Shown here piece by piece: positions 11,858 through 23,535 of a stretch of DNA of 64,000 nucleotides (positions are counted from its first letter, which is position 1; every line of letters begins with the position of its first letter). The translations under genes were made by a program, and so were the position numbers. This DNA is from Mortierella alpina (lineage: Eukaryota; Mortierellomycota; Mortierellomycetes; Mortierellales; Mortierellaceae), in the NCBI GenBank assembly GCA_029449245.1, contig JANATF010000004.1, positions 2,294,001 through 2,358,000 on the forward strand. Reading direction: 5' to 3'. Under the pieces are notes generated by a model. The model saw nothing but the letters and a program-made list of their open reading frames with translations, did no database searches and had not been told where the DNA came from.

Positions 11858-12511
11858 GGCGATGCGGTGGATGTGAGTACGACCGGAGACAAAGACCTCG
11901 AAGGCGGCTGTAAAGGTCGGTTCATGCAGACCCAGGCGTGCCTAATTGTTTACTTCAAAGCCACGCAGCGTATGTCACGTGCACACTCCTTTCTTCAGTG
12001 CATGAAGGCCCCCGCGTGATGGTAACGGTTGCATAGCGGCCACAAAAACAAAAGGGCTATCGATTCCCATGACCACACAGGCGAGTGGGGTCGGTGGACA
12101 GATACCGAGTACCCAGTCGCGCAAGACCCGTGTGATGGATCGCGTTTGGGCCTACGATACGAAGATAGTGCAACGTCCAAAGAAGACCTGTTGACTGTGG
12201 TTAGCAGGAGGAGGACGCACAAATGCAAGAGAGGGCTCCAGCGCAGGTGTGGGAAATGCGAACCATTTATGGCGTCAACGCTGGATTTCGGCAGATACAT
12301 CGCAGGAGGGCATTCAGGCGTTAGCAGGAGGGCATTCAGGCGTTTGCGTATTCCCTGGAGAGTGGTGATAGGCCAAGCGACTCGAGGGTCAACGGCGTGC
12401 GGCCTCGAGCCAGAAGACCTTTTATGTACTCTCTTCTTCTGAATTCATCACTTCCTTAACCCCATCCCCACTGTCTTCCTCATCCCCATCACTCCCCGCT
12501 TTTCATTCATC
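11858..12511. other. Promoter region between bL32m and carboxypeptidase
   Basis: A divergent spacer of 654 bp. It contains an imperfect tandem duplication of about 21 bp (GCAGGAGGGCATTCAGGCGT, about 12302-12343) and a pyrimidine-rich leader just before the carboxypeptidase ATG (12440-12510). No gene is supported. Confidence 0.5.
12302..12343. repeat. Two-copy tandem repeat of about 21 bp
   Basis: Two consecutive near-identical copies of a 20-21 bp unit are seen directly. They lie about 170-210 bp upstream of the carboxypeptidase start. Confidence 0.8.
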
Positions 12512-14456
12512 ATGAGAAACTTTCTCAGCATCACTGCTGTGCTCTCAGTTGTCCTGCTTGCCACGCAGGTAGTGGCCCTGGCTTCAGCGTTCGCGGACTC
12601 TGTCACTGTGGGCCTGCTCGAAATTGACGAGTCTCAGCACTTCTTTGGCGGCCGTCGCCAGAGTGGCCCGAGCCGTATCCAGCAGTATGACGAGCCCTTT
12701 GGCATTAGGAAAGGTACCAACATGAATACGACCTCGTATGTCTCCATGCCGCACCGCAGCTTCCAGAGAGACTCACTGCGTTCACATGGTGCTGACTAGT
12801 CTCATACCCACGCGAGCTCCGAAACCATGCCCTTGTTCGGTTCAACGCCCGCAAACACCATGATGTCAAGTTGCCGGTCCCCGCAGGCTTCTCCTCGTAC
12901 TCATCCTCGCTGGTAGAGGATCCCATCCAAAACATTCTGGACAACCTTGACGTGTGGTCCCGCTGTAGCGACGATATGGTCCTTGCCCACTTCACTGACA
13001 AGCAGTTCGAGTTGTTCGAGAAAGCCATGCTCCTTAGAGGTGTTCCCGAGGGTGAGAATGACTGGCAGGTTGTCGAGAGAGATCTTCAGCAGGTTGCCGA
13101 TGAAGACGCAGAACAGATTTACCTGACCAATGTGAACCAACAGTTGCTGAGCGCATACGGATCCCCCGAATCCGAGATCCTGGAAGCCGGCAAGAAAAAG
13201 AGAGTAGACTTGAACACATGGTTCAAGAACTACCATCCTCACAACGAGATCAAGGACTTTTATTTGCAGATCGCCGATGACTACCCAAACTTGATTACCT
13301 ACATCCCCTCCATTGGCAAGACTGTCGAAGGACGCGATATCTTTGCCATCAAGCTGACCGCTAAGGAGCAGGATGGCTCGATCAAAGAGAAGCCCCAGAT
13401 TTGGTGGCAAGGACTGTAGGTGCTCATTGCACCCTTGGTTTGTATGTGTGCAATTATTGAACCGAATCCTAGTGTTGGATGCTGACCTTTCTTTCTCGTT
13501 TAGTCAACATGCCCGCGAGTGGGCTGGTGGATCCACAGGTGAGAGAGACTCCACTTCATGTCGACGGATCTCACAAATATTTGCAAGCTTTTTTTACATT
13601 GATCCCTGACCTACAACCCATTCCCGTCCTACATGTAAAAGTTCAATACCTTACCCACCACTTGACCAGCAACTACGGCAAGAACGACATCGTTACAGCG
13701 ATTCTCCGCGACACCGAGTTCGTCATTGTTCCCGTCATGAACTTGGATGGATACGACTACACCTGGACCAACAATCGTTTGTGGCGCAAGAACCGCAGTA
13801 AGGGCCCACTGGGGATGTATGGTGTCGATCTTAACCGGTAAGTTTCCGCAGCCCACACTGATGTTGTTGTGGTCCTTGCTCAAGTATTCTTTAAATTATC
13901 TTACCGCACTCTCTCTCCCGCGTGCAGTAATTGGGACGATCACTTTGGCGAGGGTGGTTCCAGCAACCTCCCCTGGAGTGAGACCTACCGTGGACCACAT
14001 GCTGCCTCCGAGCCAGAGGTCAAGGCCATGCAAGACTTCTTTAGCGAGCAGAAACGTATCGTCGGTGCCATTGACTTCCACTGTTACTCTCAATTGGTCC
14101 TCCGACCGGAGGGCTGGACGACCGCTCCTGCTCCGCATGAGAAGGAGCACAAGTTTGTCGGTGACAAGATTGTCTCTCTGATCCAGAGCGTTCACGGCAA
14201 GAAGTACATCAGCGAGCCTTCCGTGGCGCTGTACAAGACCACTGGAGCGGGTAGCGATTGGTTCTATGGTGAAAAGGCAACCAAGGCGAACAATGGCCAG
14301 AGAGTGTATTCGTACACCATTGAACTTCGGCCCTCGGAGAATGGCGGAAGGAATGGCTTTATCTTGCCTCCCGAGGAGATTCTGCCCCTGGGCGAGGAGA
14401 TTGCCAAGGCCATGGAGTTCTTTGTTGACTACGTTGTCAAGAACCCTCTCAAGTGA
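12512..14456 (+). CDS. Secreted M14A metallocarboxypeptidase
   Basis: Five exons (12512-12713, 12800-13415, 13504-13538, 13642-13837, 13928-14456) give 525 residues. A signal peptide (ITAVLSVVLLATQVVALASA) and a propeptide of about 180 residues precede the catalytic domain. All M14 zinc and catalytic positions are present: HARE (His about 275, Glu about 278), the substrate Asn-Arg in DLNRNWD, the third zinc His in IDFHCY (about 401), and the general-base Glu in YSYTIELRPS (about 482). It should trim C-terminal residues from extracellular or vacuolar peptides, with the propeptide inhibiting it until cleaved. Retention of the catalytic Glu argues against the inactive ECM14 branch. The HxxE zinc motif is encoded by a 35-nt micro-exon. 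Confidence 0.92.
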
Positions 14457-14533
14457 GTATGACGACAGTCAGGAACTTTATGCGGACGATACCCTATGCA
14501 CTGAGTGCTCAGCGCCCATGCTGCTGAGATGAA

Positions 14534-14539
14534 AATAAA
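14534..14539 (+). terminator. Polyadenylation-type AATAAA
   Basis: AATAAA lies about 78 bp after the carboxypeptidase stop. It is positioned as a plausible 3'-end signal. Confidence 0.4.
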
Positions 14540-15267
14540 ACATTTTACTGGACACTGTGGTCAAGACGTCGAGTGCATAAGCAATCAATAGTTAGGCCTG
14601 TGCAACCGCCATCATAGTAGATTGGACAGAATGTAATGTAACAAGAAAATAGAGGCGAGGGAGCACTACCACAAGAGATAGCGTTGGTCGAGAGTGTGGA
14701 TAGGGATCAGCATCAACGAGAAAGCCTGCATCTCCTCTGAGTGGGGCATGAGCATCAAAACGTTATTGGGATGCATAGCAACACTGGATAGGGGTGGGCA
14801 GATTGGACGCTTTAGGAACGTGCAAGCAACGTGCTGGTCCAATATTCCGGGTCAGGGCATAAAAAAAAGTAGAGACGCTCATGACCTGATATGACCAAGG
14901 CAATCCCCTGATCCAGCGGTGTTGTCCTCACCATCGGTTTGCTGCTTCACAGCGACCCAAGGCGTGCAGAATCCATTGAGCGGGCGTTCTTGTACTGCCC
15001 TCGCTGGAACGGCCTCGCCGTACTCAGAATGAGCCTTGCTGCTGGGCGTTTCACCCACACACAAAACCTTATTCAGGTGAGCTGTGTCTTTCCTCTCTCG
15101 CACTCACCCTCAGTCTCGCTGGTGCCTTGCTCATCCACCGCCAGTTGCTGCATTTCGCATTCCTCATCTCGACCCTGCATCTATACCCACTGCCCCATAG
15201 ACATCCACCTTTGTGCCGTCTACTCTCGCTGTTGATCTCTCACCTTCACTGCTTGAAAAGATTCTTG
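14540..15267. other. Intergenic and leader of the barrel-protein gene
   Basis: No supported gene. The last 200 bp are C/T-rich, as in other promoters of this window. An upstream in-frame ATG-less extension exists, but the first ATG that gives a sensible N-terminus is 15268. Confidence 0.45.
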
Positions 15268-16357
15268 ATGTCGAGCGCGTCACATTCAAATGCCAGAGCC
15301 GCAAGCCCAGGCACAGGCACAAGATACCCCTACCGTGGCCGTTCAACATCACCGCTGTATTCTGCACAACAGGACAGTCAACATCCTCTTCCTCCGACCC
15401 CTCCAGCCCCTCCACCGCACGAAGGACCCCTCTCCTTGACACAACTCACACCCAGCACTAACGTCCTTGCCGAAAAGAATTTACACGAACAGCAACGCCC
15501 ACTTCCACCACTCCCTCCACCACTGCCCTCAAAGTCCTTCTACAACAGCTCCAAGCTCGCAACACCAGCCTTCATCGAGAACTTTATGGCAAGACATCCA
15601 AGGGTCGCTCGCCATCGCCGTCGCTTTGCAGCGCTACTCTTCACACTCGCAACGCTGCTGATCCTTCTTATCGTCCTGCTGGCCCTCCTTTCAAGTCGAA
15701 AAAACGGCTCTGGTGGCTATGAGGGTGATGGTCATACTGGATCTGACGGTGGATCTGCAACATCGGATGAGGACTTGAAGAAGCATAACCAGGGCATCCC
15801 GCGACCTCCTATCAATCGGAGTAATGCTGGGGGATGGACGAAGCAAGGAAAGGGCGAAGGGACATATTACGGTAATGAAAGGAGTGTTTGCCGCACAGTA
15901 CATCTTTTTTTTTATGAAAGGACAAATTATTGATATTGTCGAATTGAAAAGATCCTAGCGTCCGAGTCGGTACGGACAAATTCACGATGGGTGCTTGCGA
16001 ATTTGAGTATATCAATTCCATGCAGGACATGATAGCAGCGCTAAACAGACCTGACTTTGGCAACTTTTCAAGATCAAGCAACTCACCCGCTTGTGGACAA
16101 TGCATCCGGATTACGGGACCAAATGGCTCTGTGGACGTGCAAATCGTGGACATGGTAAGTGCCCTCTCTAGTCGCTTTCAGCTCCGCAACTTTTCACTGT
16201 AGTGTGTTTTTTTTTATTAAACAAAGGTGTTTGCTTTCCTGCTATGTAGTGTCCAGGATGCAAGTCTGGGGATGTAGACCTTACACCGGGTGCATTCTCG
16301 AAAATTGCTCATATAGATGCTGGGCGTGTGCCCATCTCTTGGGAGAGATGTCCATAG
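15268..16357 (+). CDS. Type II membrane-anchored double-psi beta-barrel (RlpA/expansin-like) protein
   Basis: Exons 15268-15871, 15952-16154 and 16250-16357 give 304 residues. The N-terminal part is Pro/Ser-rich (PLPPTPPAPPPH, PPLPPPLPS) and should be cytosolic. One membrane span follows at about residues 120-142 (ALLFTLATLLILLIVLLALL) after a basic cluster (ARHRRRF). The outside part has a Gly/Ser linker and a double-psi beta-barrel at about 200-304. It shows GTYYDPSVRVGTDKFTMGAC, CGQCIRI and VQIVDMCPGCKSGDVDLT, with the Cys pairs and Asp of fungal RlpA-like barrels. Such domains act on or bind cell-wall polysaccharides. There is no expansin C-terminal CBM63-like domain. A membrane tether instead of a signal peptide is the notable part. 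Confidence 0.85.
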
Positions 16358-16391
16358 AAACCGCTTTTTTTTCAAGTAAACCATGCTATTT

Positions 16392-17860
16392 ACTCTCCAT
16401 GTTCCTCCCTTCTCCTGCGGTATCTCTTTGATCGTTCTCATGAAGGCGTCTTGCTGGCATTTGAACGCCGGGGCAAACTCGGCCAAATTTCGAAGGACGC
16501 CATTGACGCGCCACTTGTTAGGACTGTGGGCTTCGGAGGTCGTTTGCCACGTCAGAAAATCGATATCTTTTTTCTGGAGAACGAAAAGTACATCTGCTCG
16601 AGGGTGTAGTTCTGGAAGCCCGGCAAGCACGAATTGTTGAACCTAGTGATAAAACAGAGATCATTATTGAGGTTATGATGGCAAGGCTGGAGTAAAAACC
16701 TTGAAGATTACAGTAGTAAGAGATCTTCCTACATGGATCAAGGTAGATGTTGACTGCAACGTGGTAGGCGACGTCCTACTACCCTGTCCAGCTTGTAGTA
16801 AGCACTTTCGGTATTGCAGGTTGGTATTCGAAGCCAGGAAATCAGAACTCTTCACTTGTTAAATTTTGTAAAAATATGGTGCCTCTTTTTATCCGATGTA
16901 AGGGTAGTCATCGGAAAGTCCACTTGAGGCGATCATAGCATCCAGTTTTTTTAGCGCAGCAGTTTTCATTGAGTGGTCGAGCTATACAGTATAGGGTTTG
17001 CAAACCAACACTTGATGGATTAGCGCTCATTATACTTCGGTCCAAGGTACCTCGCCAATTGTCGGATTGCACACCAGACTAAATAACTCTGGAGGGTGCT
17101 CGGCAAAGTTTCTTCTAGAAGTACCCCAAGCTTCACTGGGAAGGTTCATGAATAGACGTGCGCGGGGCGATTTCTGTTAACACCAGCTGGTAGCGTACTC
17201 TCAAGGAACAGGAGCCAGTCAAGAGAGCGCATCACTGTGTGAAGAGGCTTAACAGATATGGCAGTGTAATCCGAGGCTGTTCCGTCTGGACATCTGGGAG
17301 CATCAAGTCGTTACAAGTTGTTGCTCAAAGTGGAAAACGTCTTCGGCAGCCTGCATCCATGTCCTTAGTCAAAAGAGGCCTCATTGTCATCATGTACAGT
17401 GAGATTAAACATTTGCTGATCAGTCGAATATAGGCGACTTTTTTGTCCTCCATAATGTAAGGATCGGAGGAAGGCATTTCAATGCCGTCGCTGTCCTGTT
17501 TAAGGATCCATCTCTGCGAGTCCTTTACGTCCACAAACTTCCCTAGAGAAATAATCGATTCCAGTCCCAGCTTGCTGAGGTACCCAAGTGTCGCCGAGAA
17601 TGCTCGCTTATGGATAACGGATGCGGAGCTCATCAGATCAAAATTACTGACACCAGTTATCCAGACGCTCTCCTGAAAGCCGTCCGAGACGTAGAAAATT
17701 CTGAGAATATTTTCGATCGCAGCAAGGAGTGGGTAATGCCTACGTTGAACAATTAAGTCTTCGTTTATGCAGCCAGAGTAAAAGTCGCGAGGCTTCCTGA
17801 GATCAAAGCGACTGGTAGCACCACCTGGTGTCTCCTCTCTGGTGTAGAGGATATTCGTGT
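16392..17860 (-). pseudogene. Broken M13 (neprilysin-like) peptidase copy
   Basis: Minus-strand fragments in N-to-C order match M13 proteins. 17860-17620 reads FDLRKPRDFYSGCINED, like the conserved LxxFYxxCMDE block. 17630-17390 reads LGYLSKLGLESIISLG then VDVKD. The C-terminal block at 16640-16560 reads LPGFQNYTLEQMYFSFS; after a frameshift, 16520-16400 reads WRVNGVLRNLAEFAPAFKC. The part that should carry the zinc site (about 16650-17300) is scrambled. Frame changes and stops mark it as a pseudogene. It is a third, inverted relative of the two intact M13 genes at 30 and 35 kb. Its 3' end abuts the barrel-protein stop. Confidence 0.8.
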
Positions 17861-19612
17861 CGATGAGAGCAAATGAGATGCTGGAAGCGGCATCCGAATT
17901 TAGGTATTTATGTCACTTTCATAGAATGTTATCAACGAGGTGCGTTTATAGTTTCTACTGTTCAACAGACCGTCACCAAGTGCAGCGCTTTGCGAACAGG
18001 TGTCTGTCTACCTTACCTTGCGCGATATGCAAGACTATACTACTCTCCTGTAGCGCAGACTTCTATCGAGTACTTTTCCAAATATGTGTCTACCGAACTT
18101 AATGGGCGGGTTGAAGCAAGAAGTACACGAGCAAGCGCCAAACAGGCTAGTATCACCATATCTCACACAATTTCATTGTAGCGGCGTTTCCCCTCATACA
18201 AGAGTGGCCCGCTACAGAAGTGCGGTTTCGATTTAAGACAACACTAGGACGAGCCCGCTCGAATATTTTCCTATCCTTCACTTTTGAGTACGTTTAGCAA
18301 CCACGTTAACTACTAGTCTATACAGCATCCTGGCTACTGACTTCAATCATTCTGGCGCTTAGCGTCGTCGTTTAGCGTATGCACCCTGAGAGTTTCTGAG
18401 CCCTATTTTGTGGAAGACTGGTAGTCTACCCCTGGAAGGGTTCTCACACCACTATCCCAAAAGGTGTAAGGCCATTCCACTAAAGGTTCTGCATTTTCTA
18501 GAGCAGAATTGCTCGTCCAGCTCAAGGTGTATTCTACTACACCATGTGTCCAGGAGCTAAAAGTACATAGACTAGACTATACGTTTTGGTAATACATCGT
18601 CGTAGAAGGGCAAGCGTTACATTAGCGGTGTTTACCAACTAAAACGCTCCTGCTTTGACCTTCACAGCTGAGCATTCTGCACAGAACATGTACTGTAGCT
18701 TGCGATGAAAGTATTGTGAAATGCAGTGGAGGAAGATCGTGTGTCATCGCAATGCCCTCATACCCCTGTCTGACTCTCATGGACCTCTTGCGCTCGCACC
18801 CACACATCAAGATTTCCGTGATTTTCGTTCAAGCAACTTTGACCTGACAGGGCGCTGAGACAGGAAGCACGTTTACGACACTGAACTTTCCGTGCAACAA
18901 TTTGTTTGTAAGAAGATTGCTTGTCCCCAGCTCGCAATTCACGCAACCGCGCTAAATTGCGCTATCGCATCTATCGCCGCGTAGTCTCTCTGGACTTAGA
19001 CCCTGTTTTTTTTTTTGTCTGAGCTAAGATTTATTTCATTCCTTCCAAGTCGTAAGCATACCCTGGCTCACGGATTCATGCGAATTTGGCGACAATTAGC
19101 ATTGGTGAACATTTGCGCCAGAGTATTGAGCCCTTTTCGCCCAAGGTACCCACTCGTTCATTTCTTTTCTCTGCTGCACATGTATATACAAAACTATACC
19201 ATGCTGGCCGATATCTCATTCAAAGTGCGCCATGCCTGTCAAAAAGGCTCTAGAGCTGTCAAGAAACGAGTACCTGTGTGGGTCCGATATCGACGGTTCT
19301 TTTTTATTATTATCAAGAACGGTTGGTCGTTTATGTACAAGGAAGAAAAGGCAGGTATAATCTAGATCAGCCATGCTGGCAGCGGAAGGAGGTCGTTCAA
19401 TTGTTGAAATGACCCGAGAGCGCACACTGACAAGAGCGAGCCACAAAGACGAAGAAATGCGATCAAGGACGTGTGTGTTTTACAGTAGTATGCTACGTTG
19501 ATACAACATCCCCAGCTTGCAAAAGCGAGGGGAGTGTGCCCATTGTCTTGGGCAAAAGAAAGGGGGAGGTGCGACAGGAGGGAAGGGGCTTCGAGTGTCA
19601 ATTGCTTTCTCT
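17861..19612. other. Intergenic, no supported gene
   Basis: About 1.75 kb with only short chance frames on both strands and A/T runs. No domain-like peptide was recognised. It may be decayed sequence left by the duplication that produced the M13 pseudogene. Confidence 0.45.
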
Positions 19613-20527
19613 TTAAACCATGTCGTCGTATTCGTCTTGCTGCTCATCCTGGCGGTCTTCGAAGTCAGCTGCATTGACAACTGGCCAGTTGAGCATCTCC
19701 TTCTCAGTGGGAATTTGACGCTGCTGGAGCCGGCGGCTTTTTCTGGCAGAGAGCAGAGAGGAGGCAGTTGCGGACCTCTGAGACTGAACCGAGGGGGAGG
19801 ATGAAGCGCTTGAACGCTCCTCCTCGCTCCTCCTTTCGACGACCCCTTGGACCTCCTTGAAGTCGTCTGCGTAAAGATCGAATGGACTATTGCGGCTGGG
19901 CTCGTTGCTGCTGCTGTTGGGGCCTTGGTTCAAGGCATCGTACTCGGAGTCGGTCATCCAAAGTCCCAAGGACTCTTCCTGTCTCCGTCGGACGGTTTCA
20001 GGGTCTTGATCGAGGAGAGACTCCTCTTCGTTGTCGAGGAGCTGGTCTCGATCCTGCTCCTCCTTCTCGAGCTGATCCTGCTCCTCTTGTAGCTTGGACA
20101 GCTCTTCCTGCGTCTGGAGCTCCCACTGGCGGAGGAACTGCTCCTGCTGCTCCGTGCGTTGAATCATGAGGGAATATGATGGATCGCTTCTGGAGGAGGG
20201 GGATGAAGAGCCAGAGAGATCGACTTTAATAGTAATTGGTCGGGAGACTGTGCGGAAAGGGGTGCCACTTGAAGATAGCGCTGGTGGTGCTGAGGCTATG
20301 GACGATGCGTCTGTGGATTGTGCGGATGTGGTGTCGACTCTGAGGCTCGAGACGCGTCGCAGGCGGTTGGGAGAGGGTACTGAGGAGGCAGAGACTGGTG
20401 ATGCGCCGATAGGCAGGGCTGTGGTGGAGGTTGGTGTGCAGAGCGTGAGTGCCAGAAGGCAGACGAATGTCGTAGGAGTGAACAAGGTTCTTATGGACAG
20501 AGATGGAGGTGGGGTTGTCTTTGCCAT
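19613..20527 (-). CDS. Secreted coiled-coil protein, unknown
   Basis: A single exon encodes 304 residues from the ATG at 20527. The frame stays open further upstream, but that extension is pyrimidine-encoded leader, and a TATA box sits at 20697-20707. The start gives a good signal peptide (SIRTLFTPTTFVCLLALTLC). Then come a Ser-rich segment, a Gln/Glu coiled coil at about residues 125-170 (EEQDQLEKEEQDRDQLL), acidic and Ser-rich stretches, a basic patch (SARKSRRLQQRQ) and an acidic tail (EQQDEYDDMV). Basic dipeptides (RR) may be processing sites. It has no Cys-rich fold and no recognised family; it may be a secreted or ER-resident protein. The frame itself is convincing. Confidence 0.7.
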   Translation of the reverse strand: MAKTTPPPSLSIRTLFTPTTFVCLLALTLCTPTSTTALPIGASPVSASSVPSPNRLRRVSSLRVDTTSAQSTDASSIASAPPALSSSGTPFRTVSRPITIKVDLSGSSSPSSRSDPSYSLMIQRTEQQEQFLRQWELQTQEELSKLQEEQDQLEKEEQDRDQLLDNEEESLLDQDPETVRRRQEESLGLWMTDSEYDALNQGPNSSSNEPSRNSPFDLYADDFKEVQGVVERRSEEERSSASSSPSVQSQRSATASSLLSARKSRRLQQRQIPTEKEMLNWPVVNAADFEDRQDEQQDEYDDMV

Positions 20528-20696
20528 TGTGTCTGTAGAAGATGTGTTGTTGGAATGCAAAGCGTGCGACTGAGAAAGAGAGAGACAGAGAGCAGGACGA
20601 CAGAGCAAAAGGGAAGAAAGACTGAAAGAGTGAAAGAAAGAGGTGTGCAAAAGACAAAAAACAAGTGTGCAGCGGAACAAGCAAAGGGTGTGGATG

Positions 20697-20707
20697 GTTT
20701 ATATACC
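20697..20707 (-). promoter_or_regulatory. TATA box of the secreted coiled-coil gene
   Basis: On the minus strand this reads GGTATATAAAC, about 170 bp upstream of the ATG at 20527. The leader between them is C/T-rich on the coding strand. Confidence 0.55.
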
Positions 20708-23372
20708 AGTGTTGGGACAAAATACACTCAGTCAATAGAGTCGCAACGAGACGCGATAGGTTCTTTGCTAATTTAGACCTAATAAATTGATATCGAATGT
20801 CCAGAAGAATTTCTTTGGCCCTGCCTGTCCCCTTTATGCCGCCTGCCCTTCGGCTTCCCCTTCGGCTTCCCCTTTGGCCTGCCTTTTTTTTTTTTTTTTT
20901 TTTTCTCGCCCAGAGTCGTGGCTCTTTGGCATGGTGCTCTCGGTCTCTCTCAGCTTTGCTGCTCTCTTTTCCAGGTCGGTAACAGATATGTCATCGGCTC
21001 TAGGTTCTTCTTTGTTCCCACAAAGAAGTTGGCTCCATCATTGTCGTTCCATTTATATATATTATATGCTGCTTTGGCGGCTTTTGGTCTTGTTCATCGT
21101 CACCACACCAATGACAACGACCGATGAGGTGATTATTGCTATCAGCAGGATGCATGTATGAAGTGGGGTAACCCTTCTCTGCATACGAAAGTGCACATTG
21201 AGCTCCGTCTGCAGTCTGGAGCGGCTCTATGGCTAATAGCCACGAATAGCACACTAGTACCCTGACCTCTACTTCCACCTGCATATTCATGTACTAGCAC
21301 AGTGCAATAGCGAGAAACCTTGCGCGCCCTCTTTTTGACACCCTTCTGATCTCGTTCCTGGTACTGCACGGTATGTCTTTGATGGGCCGGTTAATTCTGA
21401 AACTTGACACCCATTGCTCAAGCCTGTCCTTCGCTTTGCTATCCGACCACATAACCTATCGTCAGGCTTACGATCTATGCGAGGGTTTGTTACATTTTCA
21501 ACTCCAACTCCAACGGTCCATGATCGAAGCAAAGAATTCGTACTCCACTCTGCCCCGCTCGCTATGGTTTGTTTGCCATAGATAATTTTTGCTGCCATCC
21601 CACAGTTGTTTATGCAGCTGTGGTGAGTGCCTTTATTTTTTTTTAGTTGCTCCTTCAAGGTGGCTGCTGCAGTCGTCATAAGCATCATAGAGGAAAGCCC
21701 TCGTCCCACAAACAAATAAACAAACCCTCCCTGCAAGGAGGATGATGCGTTTCCACCTCTTGCCTCTCCCTCGGTAAGATGCTCTGCCATAGGACTACCC
21801 TCACACAGTAGCGGTAAGACGAGGGTCTTTTCCAACACAAACCGAGCCTTTTAGAACCGTGAAACATGCGTATGTCTTTTCGCCGCCAGGAGCAAAATAA
21901 GACGCATGACTGAAAAAATATCTGGAATACCGAGAAGCAATCCTGAACACGAAACGTCCTTCGCCCCTGTCCACTGCTCCCGTATCTTTTACAGGTTCAT
22001 CGCGTGGTCAACATAAAAATGGGTATCATATACATGTAGCTACGTTTTACTCATTTTCTTTCTACCAACAGAAGTAGCTCATTAGATTCACTTTTTAGTC
22101 GCATCGACAAGGTATCCCTGCACCTATTATTACAAAGATGAAGTTCATGTATTAATAATTGTTAATAGTGACCTGTGCCACGCCGTCTGGTCAGAAGCAT
22201 TTATACGTAGTAAGCACTGGCACTACGTCTGTACGTGGCAGTGCTGAACAAAGCCTGGGCGCTGCTTACGTCTGGCGTATTTTCATCCATCTACCGTGAT
22301 TTAATGCCTTCCCCGCGGGTCAGTTGTAAAATGAAAAGGGTGCACATATTCTGACAGTGGGCGCATCATGCGGCGTAAGAGCCGAGAAAACTGTCCGTGC
22401 CGCTGGCGATTCTCATCGGTCCCCCTGTCCTTTCGAATTTACACCACAATGACCCCTGTTTCAGCCTCATCATTCAATTTCGCATAAAAACAATGCGCCC
22501 ACTGTCCTGTCTCCGACATTGTAAGGCAAAGAAGGAAACAGCTTTGCGCAGATCACGCTGCAGACGCCGAAATGGCGGGATACAGTATCAAGCATTTAAA
22601 TGTCTTAACCTCCTGGCGCAAAAAGTGGGTGGGCCGTGTTGAAGAGAATCTTCCGAATGCGCTCCACGGGCAAATTTTATAGTTTGCTTTGTGGGGCAGG
22701 AACATGACATTAGAAAAACGGGCAACAAAAGTCAGAGGGGTTCTACGGTAGTTTTCTAGCCAGTACATGTACAGCTACAGTACAGTGTACACGGGCTACA
22801 CAGGCCCTTTTGCACCTTAAACACCGAGTCCGAAAATACTCACAACTGTATTGCTGACTTTTTTTGTTGGGCTACGGTGCTAGAAAGGGTCGTCAAAGTT
22901 TTGATGGAGCGTGCGGGTGGACCGTCAAATCCATTATGGACTGGTCTGCACTGTCTGCCCTGTCCCTAATCCTTCCATGTTCTCGGTGGTGTCTCCTACT
23001 TTTCCCATGGTGTATACTGATATGGCTCTTGACCTGGCTTGCCACTAGCGCCTGTAATCTCATATCCCATCTTTTATTCTCATAAAACCCATCGCCAGTG
23101 TAAAAGCTCAGTCCCTTTTTTCTCCACTTCTCTACAAGATAACTCGATCCACACAGAGAATCTCATCTCGGAGGCTATATCGTGCGACTGGGTTATCGGA
23201 GAGGCGTCTTTAGCAATATCAATGCGCGCCAACGAGCATTGCTGGCTTGGACTCAATCGATGTTAGCGGTCTACCCTGAGAATATGGGGTCTGGACAATC
23301 GCCCCACGAACATTCAATTCTCACCACCACCATTCCTATAATCAACCCTAGCGTCAGTTGCTGATGTTCAAG
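20708..23372. other. Long intergenic stretch, no supported gene
   Basis: About 2.7 kb without a credible coding frame. It includes a 15-bp tandem CTTCGGCTTCCCC-type repeat at about 20848-20880, followed by a run of about 20 T (20883-20903), and scattered GTACTGTAC-like palindromes near 22760-22790. The last 300 bp form the leader of the allantoicase fusion. Confidence 0.5.
20848..20903. repeat. Short tandem repeat plus poly-T
   Basis: Tandem copies of a C/T-rich 12-15 bp unit (CTTCGGCTTCCCC variants) run directly into a homopolymer of about 20 T. Confidence 0.75.
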
Positions 23373-23379
23373 TATAAAA
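23373..23379 (+). promoter_or_regulatory. TATA box of the allantoicase-lyase gene
   Basis: TATAAAA lies 157-163 bp upstream of ATG 23536. A pyrimidine-rich leader follows it. Confidence 0.6.
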
Positions 23380-23535
23380 GCCATGTCATATCCCTCCTCT
23401 TTTCCGACTTTTCTCCACACCTCCCTCAGTTACCCTCCGAAAGCCCAGCGCATTCTCCTCACTTCTTCCCGAAAGAACAACATTTTGCACGGTCTGCACC
23501 CACCCATCCGAAAAGAAATTTGAACATTGCCTCAA

